NCBI GenBank assembly: GCA_036852015.1
Contig: JAANDG010000278.1
Location: 62,001-126,000 of the forward strand
Source of the DNA: Pelodera strongyloides
Taxonomy: Eukaryota > Nematoda > Chromadorea > Rhabditida > Rhabditidae
DNA: 64,000 nucleotides
Direction: 5' to 3'
In this document: one piece after another, positions 1-13,205 of the stretch
Layout of the letters: the number at the start of each line of letters is the position of its first letter
Numbering within the stretch: position 1 is the stretch's first letter
The notes under the pieces: generated by a model
Databases searched by the model: none
What the model was told of the DNA's origin: nothing
The model's input: only the letters and a program-made list of their open reading frames with translations
Translations under genes and position numbers: made by a program

Positions 1-800
1 CACAAGATAATGATAATAATTTATTTCCAGTTGCATGATGATTCTTTCATTTGTTAAAAGGTGATAATACTGTAACTGGAAAATCAAAGAAAAGCGAAAA
101 TACTAAAGCCGCTAAAAATAACTGTAGGATAAACTGTATATCATGCTACATGCACATGCTGACACACTACTGCACCTATACATATTCGGCCATAGTGATG
201 TTTGTTCATCTATACCTACCTCTACCTCCTTCACATTGTTAATCGAACTGTGATTACTATGCTTTACAAATAGCTTAGAAATGTTTTTGCGTGTTTTGAA
301 CTAACCATACACTTGAGTTGTGTGTGATGTATATTAGCTAAAGATTATTCTCATATTTCGTCGATTCCCCGTTAGTGCCTGAGGCAATGTTTTCTATCAC
401 AAAACGGAAACCCATTTCTACATCTCGAGGGGAATTTTTGTAACAGCCGGTAAAAATTAGGAGATAGGCGAGTCATAGTGGAATCCACGGAGACGAAGGA
501 ATCAGACAGTGATAGTGATGACGCTTATCAGCGCAAACGGTGGAGACGGAGACAACCAAAGAGACGATTGTTGTGGAGACGCAAAGAGTCGATAGTTCTT
601 TTCCCTGACTGATCATGCATATTGGCATCTCAGAGGAGATGGTCCAAGTGAAAATAACACGTGTCAGAGAAACGGATATGGATTAGAGAGCACGTGAATC
701 GAGAGAGTCGGCAGAGATCGAGCATATGTGTAATGATGCTTTTGCCCGGCGGCCAATCCGTCCCAGTTCACATCGGACCAAAGTCACCGTAGTTCACACA

Positions 801-873
801 CCCCCGCGGGAATCGAACCATCGACTCCTTCCGTCGCGCACCCTTGCCGACAACTTGCCACTGCGCCACTGAG
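801..873 (-). repeat. tRNA-derived SINE head or tRNA pseudogene
   Basis: Read on the minus strand this shows a polymerase III A box (TGGCGCAGTGGC) and, about 45 bases on, a B box (GGTTCGATTCCC), spaced as in a tRNA. The flanks do not form a seven-base acceptor stem, so it is not a working tRNA as far as can be seen. Similar tRNA-like heads recur in the window, which points to SINEs. Confidence 0.55.
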
Positions 874-2910
874 AACCGAGCAGTACTCCAGGGACATGTC
901 CAGCTACTTGTCGCCCCTTCCTCATTATCCCTCGCCCAGGTACGATATCGATTGATTGCCTTCTAGAAATTCTTGAGCACTCGCGCTCCATCCGCTCCAG
1001 TCACGCGCCGGTCTCGCGCACTTCTGGCGCCTCTCCGCAGTTCTGGAGACTCTTCTCTTTTCGCTTTCTATCCGTTTCATTGAAAAATCCGGGGGACATA
1101 GCAATGGTAACTTGTGCCTAGGTATTCTGTTAACTAATTTCCTGAAACGTACTTCCTTGACGGGATTCGCTGTATTAAAAAAAGCTGAAATCCTATCCGT
1201 TTTCCTTTGTTTCGTTTTGAAATAAGCATAATTAGACCAATAATAAATCATCGATTTGTCATTTGGATATAATGTATCGCTTTTTATTTTCACACACTTG
1301 TTTAACGAAGGTTATTACACTTGTTTAACAAAAGGTTATTAAAATAATTTGCCAATTAATACTATTTTATTTGGCTTTTGTTCTATATGCTGAAAGTTCA
1401 TATGTTAATATCAGAACACTATTCCTTTAGTTTCTCACGTTTCTCACACGTAAAAACAAAATTCGTCAGGAACAAAAATATTCTAGATTCTGGGAAACAT
1501 GTGTTATCTTAACCTTTCTTCCGACTTTCATCACTAGGCAATTGTTAATGATCTAATCAATAAACATACACTCTATCGAAAATTTGGGACCTTGTTTGTT
1601 TCTATCGCCCCCACAGCCGCTACTCATTGTTTTTGTGTTTCTCGATAACGCCAGTTGCTCGCTTCGGAGATGAAAATTTTTTTATCCACCCGCAATATTG
1701 AATGTTTCATTGGATACATAAAACTTATTTTTTAATATAAATTCACTTATTTTATTTTATCAATCTCCGTTTCCAGTATCTAAAGTTGTAAAGTTTCAAT
1801 ATCTAATTCATGCAGCAATACTGTCATTAATTAGTTGATTACGAAATTGTCATGCGTAGCACGCCAACGCGTGCAATTCTGAAATTTGTTTGGTTAAATA
1901 GAAATCCTTTTTAGTTGTTGTGAAACTGTTCAATAAAAGGTAGTGGGAGGGAAATCTTGAATCTGGAAATAGAACAAAAAAATGACCATATAGATGAAAA
2001 CATATGTCAATTGCAATGCCATGTCCTCTATTACCGACTTATTGTGAAGGGAGCATGCATTGTTAGACAGAACAACGTTTTATTGCAAACTCAAACCACC
2101 TACAAACATTTCTTCAACATTTTAAGAGAATGTTCGACCAATATTTGCGAAAGGTTAGACCTCAATGCACATTTTTCTTCATAGTTTTTTTCGGATGTTT
2201 TCTTTCTTTCGCAATATCCTCTTCCTATAGCTTACTTAGAGCTACCGAAAAATATTCCTTGTAAAATCATAAAAAAATATATGGTTATGAATGCTGCTCT
2301 TCCCTTCGAATCATACATGAAAATATGAATAAACACGTACGTTCTTAGCCACCATGCATTACCAGTCACACTTTCTAGAAAACGACATAACTAGTCGTAC
2401 TACTGAAGTAGGATGTGTGGACTCATGCAAAAATGTATTCATGGCCTTAGCGGAACTTGCCTTCGAGGAGGTCCTTCAAACAACGTCATTGCAGACCTGA
2501 TCCTTCTCTCTCTCACTCCCTCTCTCTCTCACTTCCTCTCTCTCTCCCCCTCTCTCACTTCCTCTCTCTTTATTTCACCTCTACTCGAAAGCACTTTGGT
2601 AAATAATACGGCCAAAGGTGAGCAAAAAACAGTTCGCACCGTTCCCTGCGTCCTTTTGCTTTGCAACTGATTGTGAGTTTATGCAAAGTATTATAAAGTA
2701 CATTGTAGATCAATCCACATTTCTGATATTTCATTGTCGAACTTGTGTTTCTTGTTCAAAACTAAGTCGCACTATTTAACCATGTTGTGTTGTCAAGGTT
2801 TTTCGTTTCTATATAGCATAGATTCTCTTTTCCTTTTCTTTTTATTTTCCACCTACCTAATTATTACAGCCACAACATTCAAAAATCGTGGTTGAGTAAA
2901 GAAAATTTAA

Positions 2911-3057
2911 AGGATCGCAGTCACTCCAAAATCATCATTTTGCTTCGAGTTTACTTGAATTTAGTAAAGAATAAAGAAAAATAGTATTGGTCACTATTCT
3001 TTACTAAATACAAGTAAACTCGAAGAAAAACGATGATTTTGTAGTGACTGCGATCCT
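2911..3057. mobile_element. Hairpin MITE flanked by TTAA
   Basis: The two ends are inverted copies (AGGATCGCAGTCACT on the left, its complement on the right) and most of the element folds back on itself around a short centre near 2980. TTAA stands directly outside both ends (2907-2910 and 3058-3061), the target duplication of piggyBac-like transposons. No coding capacity, so it is a non-autonomous element. Confidence 0.8.
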
Positions 3058-3161
3058 TTAAATAAAAATTGTTCTCAGGCACCTCTAGGTCTCTTTCCTA
3101 AATGTTAAATCATAACCATTTCAGTGATGTTTATAAGTTACCGTAACCGTGTGCCTTTCAG

Positions 3162-3236
3162 GGCTCTCTCCCGTTCCACTTCCGCTGCCGCTCTCCGTCG
3201 TTCCGCCTCTGAGGCAGATATTGTTGAAGCTTCGTC
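3162..3236 (+). promoter_or_regulatory. Probable trans-splice acceptor and 5' leader of zyx-1
   Basis: A strong acceptor (TGCCTTTCAG) ends at 3161, and the first zyx-1 ATG follows 75 bases later at 3237 with no coding upstream. In nematodes this arrangement is typical of spliced-leader addition. An upstream untranslated exon would look the same. Confidence 0.5.
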
Positions 3237-6200
3237 ATGGGACCCCCGCCACCGCCTCCCCCACCCCCAGCCGTGAGTAGTTTGTAGTTTGTATCCCGTA
3301 CTTTGTTGTTTGCCCCACCCACAGCCGTGAGTAGTTTGTAGTTTGTATCTCGTAGTTTGTCGTTTGTCATTTGTTTGAATTATTATTTTCCTATTGAAAT
3401 GTTTTTAATTGATTCAGGGGCCGATTCTGGCACTGCGCCGGGGGCCACCAGCGCATGCACCGCGACGTGACAACAATCCCATACCTGGTTAGTCAACAGT
3501 AATTCTTTATTTTTTCTGTAGTATACATCTATGTCTGTATGGTTCACTATGTCCTGCTTTCTCACTACATCTTTCTCCATCTATGTGTTTAGCTCTCTCT
3601 CTCTCTCACACACTGTCTCTCTTTCTCTTTCTCTCTGTCTCTGATTTACTCTCTCCGCTCTGTTTGCCTCAGCTTGTATTTGATATCTTTCGCATCATTA
3701 TCAGCATCCAAATTTTGTATGCTGTCAACCATTTTCATTCCAATATTCGTTTATTTTCAGCGCCGCCCAAGCAAACCCGTCCCAGTTTGGACCCTGCGTC
3801 ACTACAGGTAGACTTTGATCACTTTTCGGGACCTTATACCCTAATTCTAATTCTATTACAATTCTTCCCCAACTTTGTGGCTCATACGCTTGTACTGTTT
3901 TCTTTTCTCTTTACGTGGCACATTCACCTTATTTTCAGCACGCAGCCGCTCGTTTGCGTAAGACCGTCGACGGTCAACAGATACGAAGTGACTCGCAGAA
4001 TCTATCCAATGGACCATTGGCAAGGTGGGCGGTTTGCAAGTAACTGATCATGAGTTCAGATCCCGTGACCATAGTCGGCACGTCATCCGCATGCTGTAGT
4101 GTTTTTAAAAGTGCGCTGTGATTATCAAGAATACAAGAATGACATAAATCATGTTCAGACAGGATCAACCACTGCCTGGACGAGATTGGCCGTCTCACAC
4201 GCAACAGCATCCACTGGGAGGCTATCAAGCCGGAGAGGAGGTACTGAGAGAGAGCGAGAGTTAGAGAAAGAAAGAGGAGGGAGAGAGAGGCAGAGAAATA
4301 AGAGATAGAGAGAAGAGAGAGGAGAGAGACCATATGAACAATTAAACCTTATCATAATCCGCTTCTTATAGGTATATGCTACGCCCTCTCGTGCCCTGCC
4401 ACCTAGTCCGTTCGTCGACGTTCGTGGACGTGCCGATCCGGTAAACGCGCTACAAAGCGCGCCAAATCAAAAATTCAAAACATTTACGGTAAGTATAATG
4501 TACAGTACATCAATGGTACTATGCTAGCAGTGATGTCTACAAAAACAGCGAATTTAAATAAATTTTGTCTTTTCAGCCGCCTACTGTCACAATTCAACCC
4601 CCTTCCGAGCCCTCAATCTACAGTAATACCAAATCTTCCCAATATTCTTCCGATCGATATTCTCCCTCTAATCAATATTCTGTTCCAGCGGCAAAAAACA
4701 CGTACTCCTCATACTCATCTACAAATTCAAATTCCTATGCCCCGCCCCCTCTACCGAATAGTGTACCACCACCGTTACCCAGCACTCCTTCCCCGAGACC
4801 ATTCAGCCCACAAACATCAAGAAACATTGAAGTCACAAAGACATACACCTTTGAAACGGCCAATCAACCACCGCAAACCCGCACATATCACTATTCAAGC
4901 AGTTCGGGTCCCGGCACGAACAATAATTATATCGAGAACTATTCCACTGCAAACAATCAGCATGCAAATCAGGGCAATTACAATGCAAATACAAACTACG
5001 TCAATGTCCCGCTACAGCAATCGACTGGGTACTCGTCACCAGTCAATAAAAGGTAGGCTAATTACAGATGATTAATTGGAGAGAGGAGCTAATGTATGAC
5101 GAAGATCACTATTATTATTACATACACATGTCAACTGAATAAAAACAAGATGTGTGGTTTATCAAAATTCAAAGACTTTGTATACTAGGCGGCTTTTTCG
5201 GAAGCAGAGAAAACGCCAAGGTGTGTGAAAAGTTAGCGTTGAACTTCGTGTTGAAGGTTAGCGTTGAAGAAATAGTAATTACATACATTCAGCTCATCCC
5301 CGTACATCACCGACGCACGAGCCAGAATTCACGACTTTGCCACATCCACGCCTGCTGATGAGGGCTACAGTATACCCGTGAATGACAAGGTGATTTGTTC
5401 AGTTCAGGTCACGCCGTCACAAATCCCAACCAAGTGACAGCGTGCGTAATCTATATGTGTTCTTCTGGGAACTCACTCATCCACAATCACCATTTTGTAT
5501 GATTCTGATGCGTGGCTTACCCATTCATTGTTCACCTGTGCGATATTAACTATTTAATCTTTTAGTCCTACCAATCGGAGTACTCATCCATTCGCAAATC
5601 AACATCCTCTCCCGCACCCAGACATACCGGGGAACAATTTGCCCGGGAACTCCGTGATCAAGGTGAGGGAATTGTTTTTCAATGATTGCCTGTCGGGACT
5701 TACTGTAGACGAATGTTTACCGTATGCTTTCTCGAACTGACCATTTTGCGTGACCATCATTACATCGTCGAAATGGTATACTTGTTGAGAACGAGAGTAA
5801 GAGAGAAGAGTAAAAAGCCGATATTTATACGTTAGGGCATGCATTTCTTCCTAACAATGGGCATTTATGCCCTTAGGTGAAGCGCCAATAGCCTTCCGAG
5901 CAATAATAACGACCAGCTTTTATATGCTGCAAAGAAAGCTTTATATAGTACTTCATTACCCATAAACCCTTTGTGTCTTTGTTATATCTACGTGTCTACG
6001 TCATCATGTTATATGATCCCTCCTAATAATCTGTAGACTATATACTATGCATGGTTCTAGGTTTTTTACCGTACATATATCTCGGTTTTTCTCTTTCAAA
6101 AGCCTAGTCAATTAGTTGCTTCGTTTATTCGTTTGTTAGTTAGTTGGTTATGCAGCGAAATACTCTATACTCTATACTACCATACTGCAGTTTGTATTTT

Positions 6201-9200
6201 GTATTTTTCGTCATAGACAGTCTCAAAATCGAAAATATCATCTAATAAGAAGTCGCATTTTTTCATATTTCTTCATGTCAATAAATACACAACAATAAGG
6301 GAAATGTACCGACTTTTGAAATGGCCAAGTTCTCGATATAATTGAATTTAGCGCCTATCCATTCTCATCTTCTTTCTGTGTAAAGTTTCCAGAATTGCAA
6401 GTCATCACATTTTCTCAAAAACAAAACGTCCTCAGAAACTTAATTCACTTTTTAATTCACTTTCGTTCCAACTGAATTTATTTATTTCGGCATTTCGAAG
6501 AAAAAAAATAAGGAATTTTTGCCTGAGAAGCAATCGTTTGTCCATTTAAATGTATTCTATTTAGAAATGACTCAGTCCGGGGAAAGTGCTTCGTTTTTCA
6601 ACAAATTTTTAGAAAAAGAAAAAGACAGGAAAAAGGCTCACAAGAAAACAATGAGGATGAGATTTTTCCCTGACGATGGCTACTTACTACTTGGCTACTT
6701 CATTTCATATTTATCATCAGATATTGTCATTTATCTCATTTAAAACTTTCTCTTTTGAAATACTCGTTGCAATTAGCAAATATTGTGTTACTGTTGCCGT
6801 TTTGAATACTGCAAAAACGTCAGATGTATTAATATTGCATATCCATAAACCATGAGTTGTGAGCAATGGGTAGGTACCCTGCCCATACCTGTTTCAGCCA
6901 AGAAATTAGCAAGGGTTTTTTTTTCTGCTCACAGTGCATGTTCCTACATTGGCAATATGTGTAGTTATTTGGTGTTCTGCTCTTTGAAATAGCATGCAGT
7001 CACGCATTGCGAATTTGAAAAACTGCTGACACACATACAAACGAAGTGACCACAAGAAAAATTCTAACCGTAATTGTTCAGATTTAATAATTTATGAAAT
7101 TAGTATTTATCTTAACCAGGGAACACATAATGGACATAATAGCATTAGGGTAATTAGCGAAAACACCTGTTTTTAATTTGTCCGATTACTTTGCGTCACA
7201 AAAAAGTGTGCCTTTGCCCCCGAGGAGAAGCGTATATATAAAAAAAGAAATTAATTAAATTGTCCGGGCACGCCTCGCAAAAGCACTGGTCCAATACATG
7301 GCCCAAAAGTGGCCCATACCCAGCTTGGCCTCTTGGTTTCCGGATTTTATTTAATTTTATTTTTGATGTAAAACACTTTCAAAATTATATGCTTATTCAC
7401 ATGACAACTATTATTCCTTTGAACAAGAGTGATTCTTCAAAAATTAGCTAATTGTGAGTCCCTAAATGGACGTTTTTAATCTTCTTAATTTAGAGGGTTT
7501 GTAGTTTGTACTTGTAGTTCCACCACCTGGGTGGTCTTAAAGGGAGAGGCCCACGAGAAATTTTTTTTGTTCGATTTACTTGCACAGAATGTCCGGAATT
7601 TCAGAAATGTTACTGTGAAATCCGCATTTCTTTGCACCTAAAACTCACAGAGTTATTCCCCGGCAAACAGTTCGGTCAGGTACCGTAGTCAGGAAAGTTT
7701 TTTGGTTTAAATCCATCCAATAGCATTCTTTCTCTTCATAGTAATGGTTAAACGAATGAAGATCATTCCTACGATTATAACAAGGCGTTTCCAATACTGT
7801 AGTGCCCTAAAAGCGCAAAATTGATTCTGACTACGGTACCTGGCCGAACTGTTTGCCGGGGAATAACTCGGTGAGTTTTAGGTGCAAAGAAATGCGGTTT
7901 TCACAGTAACATTTCTGAAATTCCGGACATTCTGTGCAAATAAATTAAGGGAAACTTTTTTCTCGTGGGCCTCTCCCTTTAATTACCTCAGCTAATCAAT
8001 ATTCCCCGAATGAATATTTAGCCCGTTCTACCCTGATTTCTCTGTTGCCGAAAAACGCAACAAGCGAATCTGCCGCTGAATATGGTAATTTATCGACGTC
8101 AATGTGTAATTACTGTATTTCTAAGTGTAATTGTCCGCGTCGTAAAACACTGAAAAATACCATAACCTCATTGTTTTCTTTTTGCTCATTTCTGATATCA
8201 TTTTGTTGAATTCTTAACATCTCTGCTTATTAATTATGTTTTATTTGTCCTAAACGTTGCTTTTGGGAAGGTGTGGTCGTCATAAATAATGGTACAGGTA
8301 CAAGTGATTATCATGTACAATTACTGGTGTTTGCTACAAACATACGCTTTTCAAAACTTTCATCTGCATATAAGAAGTTCCGGTTTGCCAGAAACATTGC
8401 ATTTGAAAAGTATTTCAACAACCATGATCAGTCTATACGTATACGCTAACTTGTCATATGTCAATGTTTTATCTATATTTTTTTGGAAAGGTCCGCCTAA
8501 CACTAAGATACATGCCAAATGTGTTCCGGTTGGGTCCAAGTCCAGACTTTCCCCAGATACCGGTTCTTTTCAGGTCTAACACAACGTCAGCAGTACGCCA
8601 ATCAGTTCCAAAAGAGCGGACTGAGAGACCAACAATTGCCGTTCGATGCGGAAAACATATACAAGGTACTGTCGTTTGGGCTATGCGTGTTTGAGATTTA
8701 AAGGGGAATTGCTTCACACGAAAAACGGATGAAATCACTGAGTCGTTGGTACGTGGGCCACATGGGCACATGGCTACATGGGTTTCCACAGGGAAAACGG
8801 TCGTCAAAATGGCTCGGACGTGATTGAAGCCCCCGGAAACGTGTCGCCAAAAATGAAAAATAAAAACGTAAAAAGTTTCAGAAATCGTTCAAAAACGACG
8901 AAGTCGACCGTCTAGTCTCTCAGATGAATCAGACGATGCACACTGGATACGGACGCACAATTAGTGAGTGAATAATTATCGATTCTGAATTATTCGTCAA
9001 TTGCAGCGATGTTTCCACTGATCGAAATATTGCCGTGTCGATAGCGCACACTCGTGTTGTAGCTCGAGTTAGGACTGGTCGTCCGCGGAAGTTTTACAGA
9101 AGTTATATACTAATGAAACACAAGAAATACCCACTGTAAAGGTAGCCATGTTGTTTAAATTGGTGAAGCAAACTCAGCTTGGCGTTGAAACAAACGAATA

Positions 9201-12200
9201 TATTTGTCGTCGGAACAGCCATGGGTGCTTACTAAATATTTGTTCAAAACTAGTACTCTATTTTTGTTTGCTGCTATTTTTGTTTGCAGTTTACAGGAAT
9301 TTTGTTTGCAAAAACACATCGTTAGCCTTCTCACAAATACTTTTGATTTGTTATAAATATGATACACACATTCGCCATCCAAGCATGCTCCCCTTTATAC
9401 CGAGGTGTTATCCCATGGCTAATCCATACACAATAGTGCTGTTTGTGTCTGGTTGTTGGTGTCATCTAGGGCCCCCATTCGGGCCCTATAGGCCCCGTGT
9501 GCAAAGCCCCTGCCCCCCTCAGAGTGCACGGACTTCCAATACTCTAGGGTTGTCAAATTCAGCCCCCGCCCCCCCCCCCACACGCAAACGATTATTTTGA
9601 GGAAAAAGTTCCCCCATCTTATTGAATATTCCCCTGGGAGACTTCTCCCGATTTGAACCCACCCTTGGGAACTCCCCGATCTATACACCTTTCATCGCTA
9701 CAAACGGGAGATATTATTAGGAACTAGAATGGAAAGAGTGCCGGGACTAGGACCACCACCATGTAAGTTATTACTATAATTGATTGTTTTCGTGGAAATA
9801 CTTTGACTAGTTTGACATTTATGCGAAATATGGTTTACTTCACGGTTGTTTACGAAGTAAGCTGGAGATAGCATTGGTTTGTTGTTTTTTATTGCCAAAT
9901 GTAATTTCCTATCACAGAACTTCAAATTATGATCAAGCAAAGCTGTACAAAACGAAAGTTACTGTTTATTCAAATGTCTTTACTGATGTAACGCGATTTT
10001 TTATAGAAGACTATTACCTATCGCTGTATGCTTACAATGATTAGCCTCTTAGTTACTATCTTGTGGATAATGTTAACTTATTGTACGTTTAAACACTTCC
10101 CTGTAACTTGTCATGGATAGTATAGTATACGAATATCTATATTTGTTTGCACTAGCCTTGCCCAATTAACCCCCCCCCCCCCCCCACCAAAACTTGGTGG
10201 AGATTCGTTTAACGTCGGAGACAATTCTATCAGTTGCCCGTCCGAAAACTACACGGACTCATAGATTAACTCAAACTTTACATCTCACAATCTAGCGGTG
10301 TATGGACTGGAATATGAGCGTTTTTAGTCTAATTAACTTAGGACATCTGAGTTTTCTGTCCCACGACAAAATTTGGTACACATAGTTGATATGTGTATGG
10401 TTACTTTTTACCGCTTCTACAAGTCTTCAGATGCTCCAAAATACAAGTATTAGGATCTCCTTGACCCGCTCTGACTATTCCGCCCTTGTTGTCTTTGAAA
10501 AAGAAAACGTTTGAGGGGGAATGCTCACCATTTGGAATGCAAAGAAGTAGATGAAGAAGTCTCTTCTTTTAGAAGGTAGGGAGAGCAGAAATATGAGAGT
10601 GAGAGAGAGAATCATCCTCTGAAAGAATGTTGAGAGATAATGGGAAAAGAAAGATAAAGAGGAAAACATAGAGGGAGAGATAGACAGATAATGGGAAAGC
10701 TAGAAATGTCCCTTGATCGTCAGAAGTAATAGAAGAGAGGAGAGGGGAAATCAGTCAAGACTTCGACTTTGACCTCACGACTCGATCAGTAATGCATGGT
10801 CTAAACCTAAACACAGTGAGGACCCCCAAGGCCCAAGGAAGCAAAGAACATTCTAGGAGTCATTGTGTCTATTAACGATCGTTTTCACTTTGAATGTGGT
10901 TTTTCTCTACATCTACGTCACAATTCTTAGCGTAGAATACCTAATTGGGTACTAAGTATCCCCACACCTCACTCAAAATAGCCACAAAATTTTACCCACG
11001 ATGGGGTTACACTCCCACCCAAATCATGGCTTTTTATTCAGTTTATCGTTGTCTGTTGTCTCCTAACGATGTGCAAACGTCGATTCTTATATTTGTGGGG
11101 ACAGAGTAATCGAGAGAAGGGGACATAAAGAAAAATCAGGATCTAGTGCGAGCGCATGAGCCGCATCTGGTACTAGTAGCAGTGGTAGCTATGCCAGTTA
11201 TTACCCGACCTACGGACCCCCTCAACATAACGTCGTTTCTTCAATACGTTCAATGGTTTATTTCTGAGCCCTAGCGTTCCTGCACCTCGTCAGTAGATGT
11301 ATGGCCCCCCGGGAATCTTCTCTCTATTTCGCTTTTTTTCAAGAAAAAGTCACGAAGATTTATTACCATTTTTGGATTTAATATAGCAAAAACCCCTAAA
11401 ATAAACAAATAACGAAATTCCACCTTTTAGTTTTTGTGTTTGTGATCTATTTTAGCCACAATTAGGTAAGACGGGAAATCGTATAGTCATTTTCTCTTGT
11501 GCGATACCCGATATGTGGCAGGCTAATCCTGGAGGCGTGCTTTATTTGGTGAATAATTCATGACCAGATAATCAGAGGAACGGTGCCTCTAGAAGAGGGC
11601 AAAAAAGACTTGAAGAGTCTGTCCTTACAACTGATTTTATTCAGTATAAGAAAAAAATTGCCAGGGAAAATCGTTTCTTGAATAATTACGGTTTCAAATA
11701 ATACTATTATTTTTTTATATCTCACAGGCAAAAATACATAGAGAGAGAGCTAAAGAGAGAGGGAGAGAGAGAGAGAGAAAGAAAGGGAGAGAGAGGGAGA
11801 GACGGAGGGAGAGAGAGAGAAAAAGAGAGGGAGAGAGAGATAGTACAGTTTAACTGAGAAAACTTTCTTGTTTTTATTTCTATTTCACTGCATATTATAT
11901 GAAGATGCAGTGTTCCCGAGATCCAGAGAAGCATTCTCTATGCACTTAAGCATATCGTATACTTTAAAAGGGATTTATCCTTTCCGTAAGAAATCGGCGC
12001 CCATATTTTGTGCTATTCTTCTCCTTTCTCTCTCTATCTTCTGTTCTCTCTCTCTCTCTCTCTATCTGTCTCTCTATCTGTCTCTTTCTCTCTTCTCTGT
12101 CCTCTCTCTTTCTTTCTCTCTATGGCTCTCGCTTTTCTTTATTCCTTCAAAACCGATGCCATTTTATGCACGCAGTCATCAAGGAGGGAAAGCTAATTCT

Positions 12201-13153
12201 CCGGGGAATAACTAACTGCGCTAGAAGGGTGAAGGGGAGAGTGGAGGGGACAGACAGTCGGACGAAAAGGATGGGCATATAATGTGAATCTTGCGAGAGA
12301 CTGAGAAGGAGTAAGATAGCGAGAGAAGATAATCCATAGGCGCTTTGATAAATGGTTATGGAGTCCGAAGCATCCAGAATCCACCAAAACTTTGAGCTTT
12401 CGCTGATGGACGTCATTTCTGATGATGTGCTTTTCGCTTATGCTTTGCCTATGCTTTATTCAAAGCTTATTATGATTTGTAGTTCGAAATTTCAATATTG
12501 AACACCAGACGGCCGCACTCCTATAATACACAGGCGATACTGCAAAGCCTCACGAAAAATGGGCATACTTATATATGGAACGTCTGAAACTTAATTTCTA
12601 GTTAATACTGATTTCGCTTATTTTGGAGAGCTGCAAAAATTTGGACTACTTATAGCAAGTGCCTGAAACGTAGAAAAAATAATGTCGGATTTTGTAGCGG
12701 ACTCCGTTACAAACTCTTCTAGTTTATGTAATAAGCTGTTGACAGCCTGGATTCTGGATTCCCATAGTGTTTTGGCAAAGCGTTCTACAAAATCTCACAA
12801 GCTTAATTTTATGCAGAAAAATTTATGCAGGCAAATACAATGTTTCTGATCGTTGTTACTTCAACGTCACAATGAGATATGCCCTTAAAGAACCAATTCT
12901 CAAACACATATTCCCTCAATAAATTCATTCCGTTGTTTCCAACTCGTTCGGCTGAAAGGTAAAAGGGCCAAAGTTTAGGAATAATAGAAGAGAACCCACA
13001 CCCCCTTTTATTCCAGGCCGATGCAGCGAAACTCGAAAAAAAACTCGGTTCCAAAATTCGAAAGAATAGAGCCAAACTCAAGTTAACATTTTGTATTCAA
13101 TGCGGAATGTGGAGGGCGTGTCGGTTCTATTTTTCTCTCTTTTCTAACTCTCA

Positions 13154-13205
<52 letters not shown>

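Larger units (their letters stand above)
1..3161. other. Gene-free 5' region upstream of zyx-1
   Basis: No convincing gene is seen. The region holds one tRNA-like SINE head on the minus strand (801-873), a short direct repeat around 1302-1345, a CT-rich tract at 2503-2570 and a TTAA hairpin element (2911-3057). A short plus-strand reading frame at about 445-612 encodes an acidic Ser/Asp run followed by an Arg-rich stretch and a stop. It could be a last exon of a gene lying outside the window, but no firm acceptor or homology supports it. Confidence 0.5.

Noticed and set aside
8493..8536. Extra zyx-1 exon upstream of 8574
   Set aside because: It was considered to fix a frame problem. Recognising exon 5293-5389 solved the phase, and the resulting 37-base intron would be too short.
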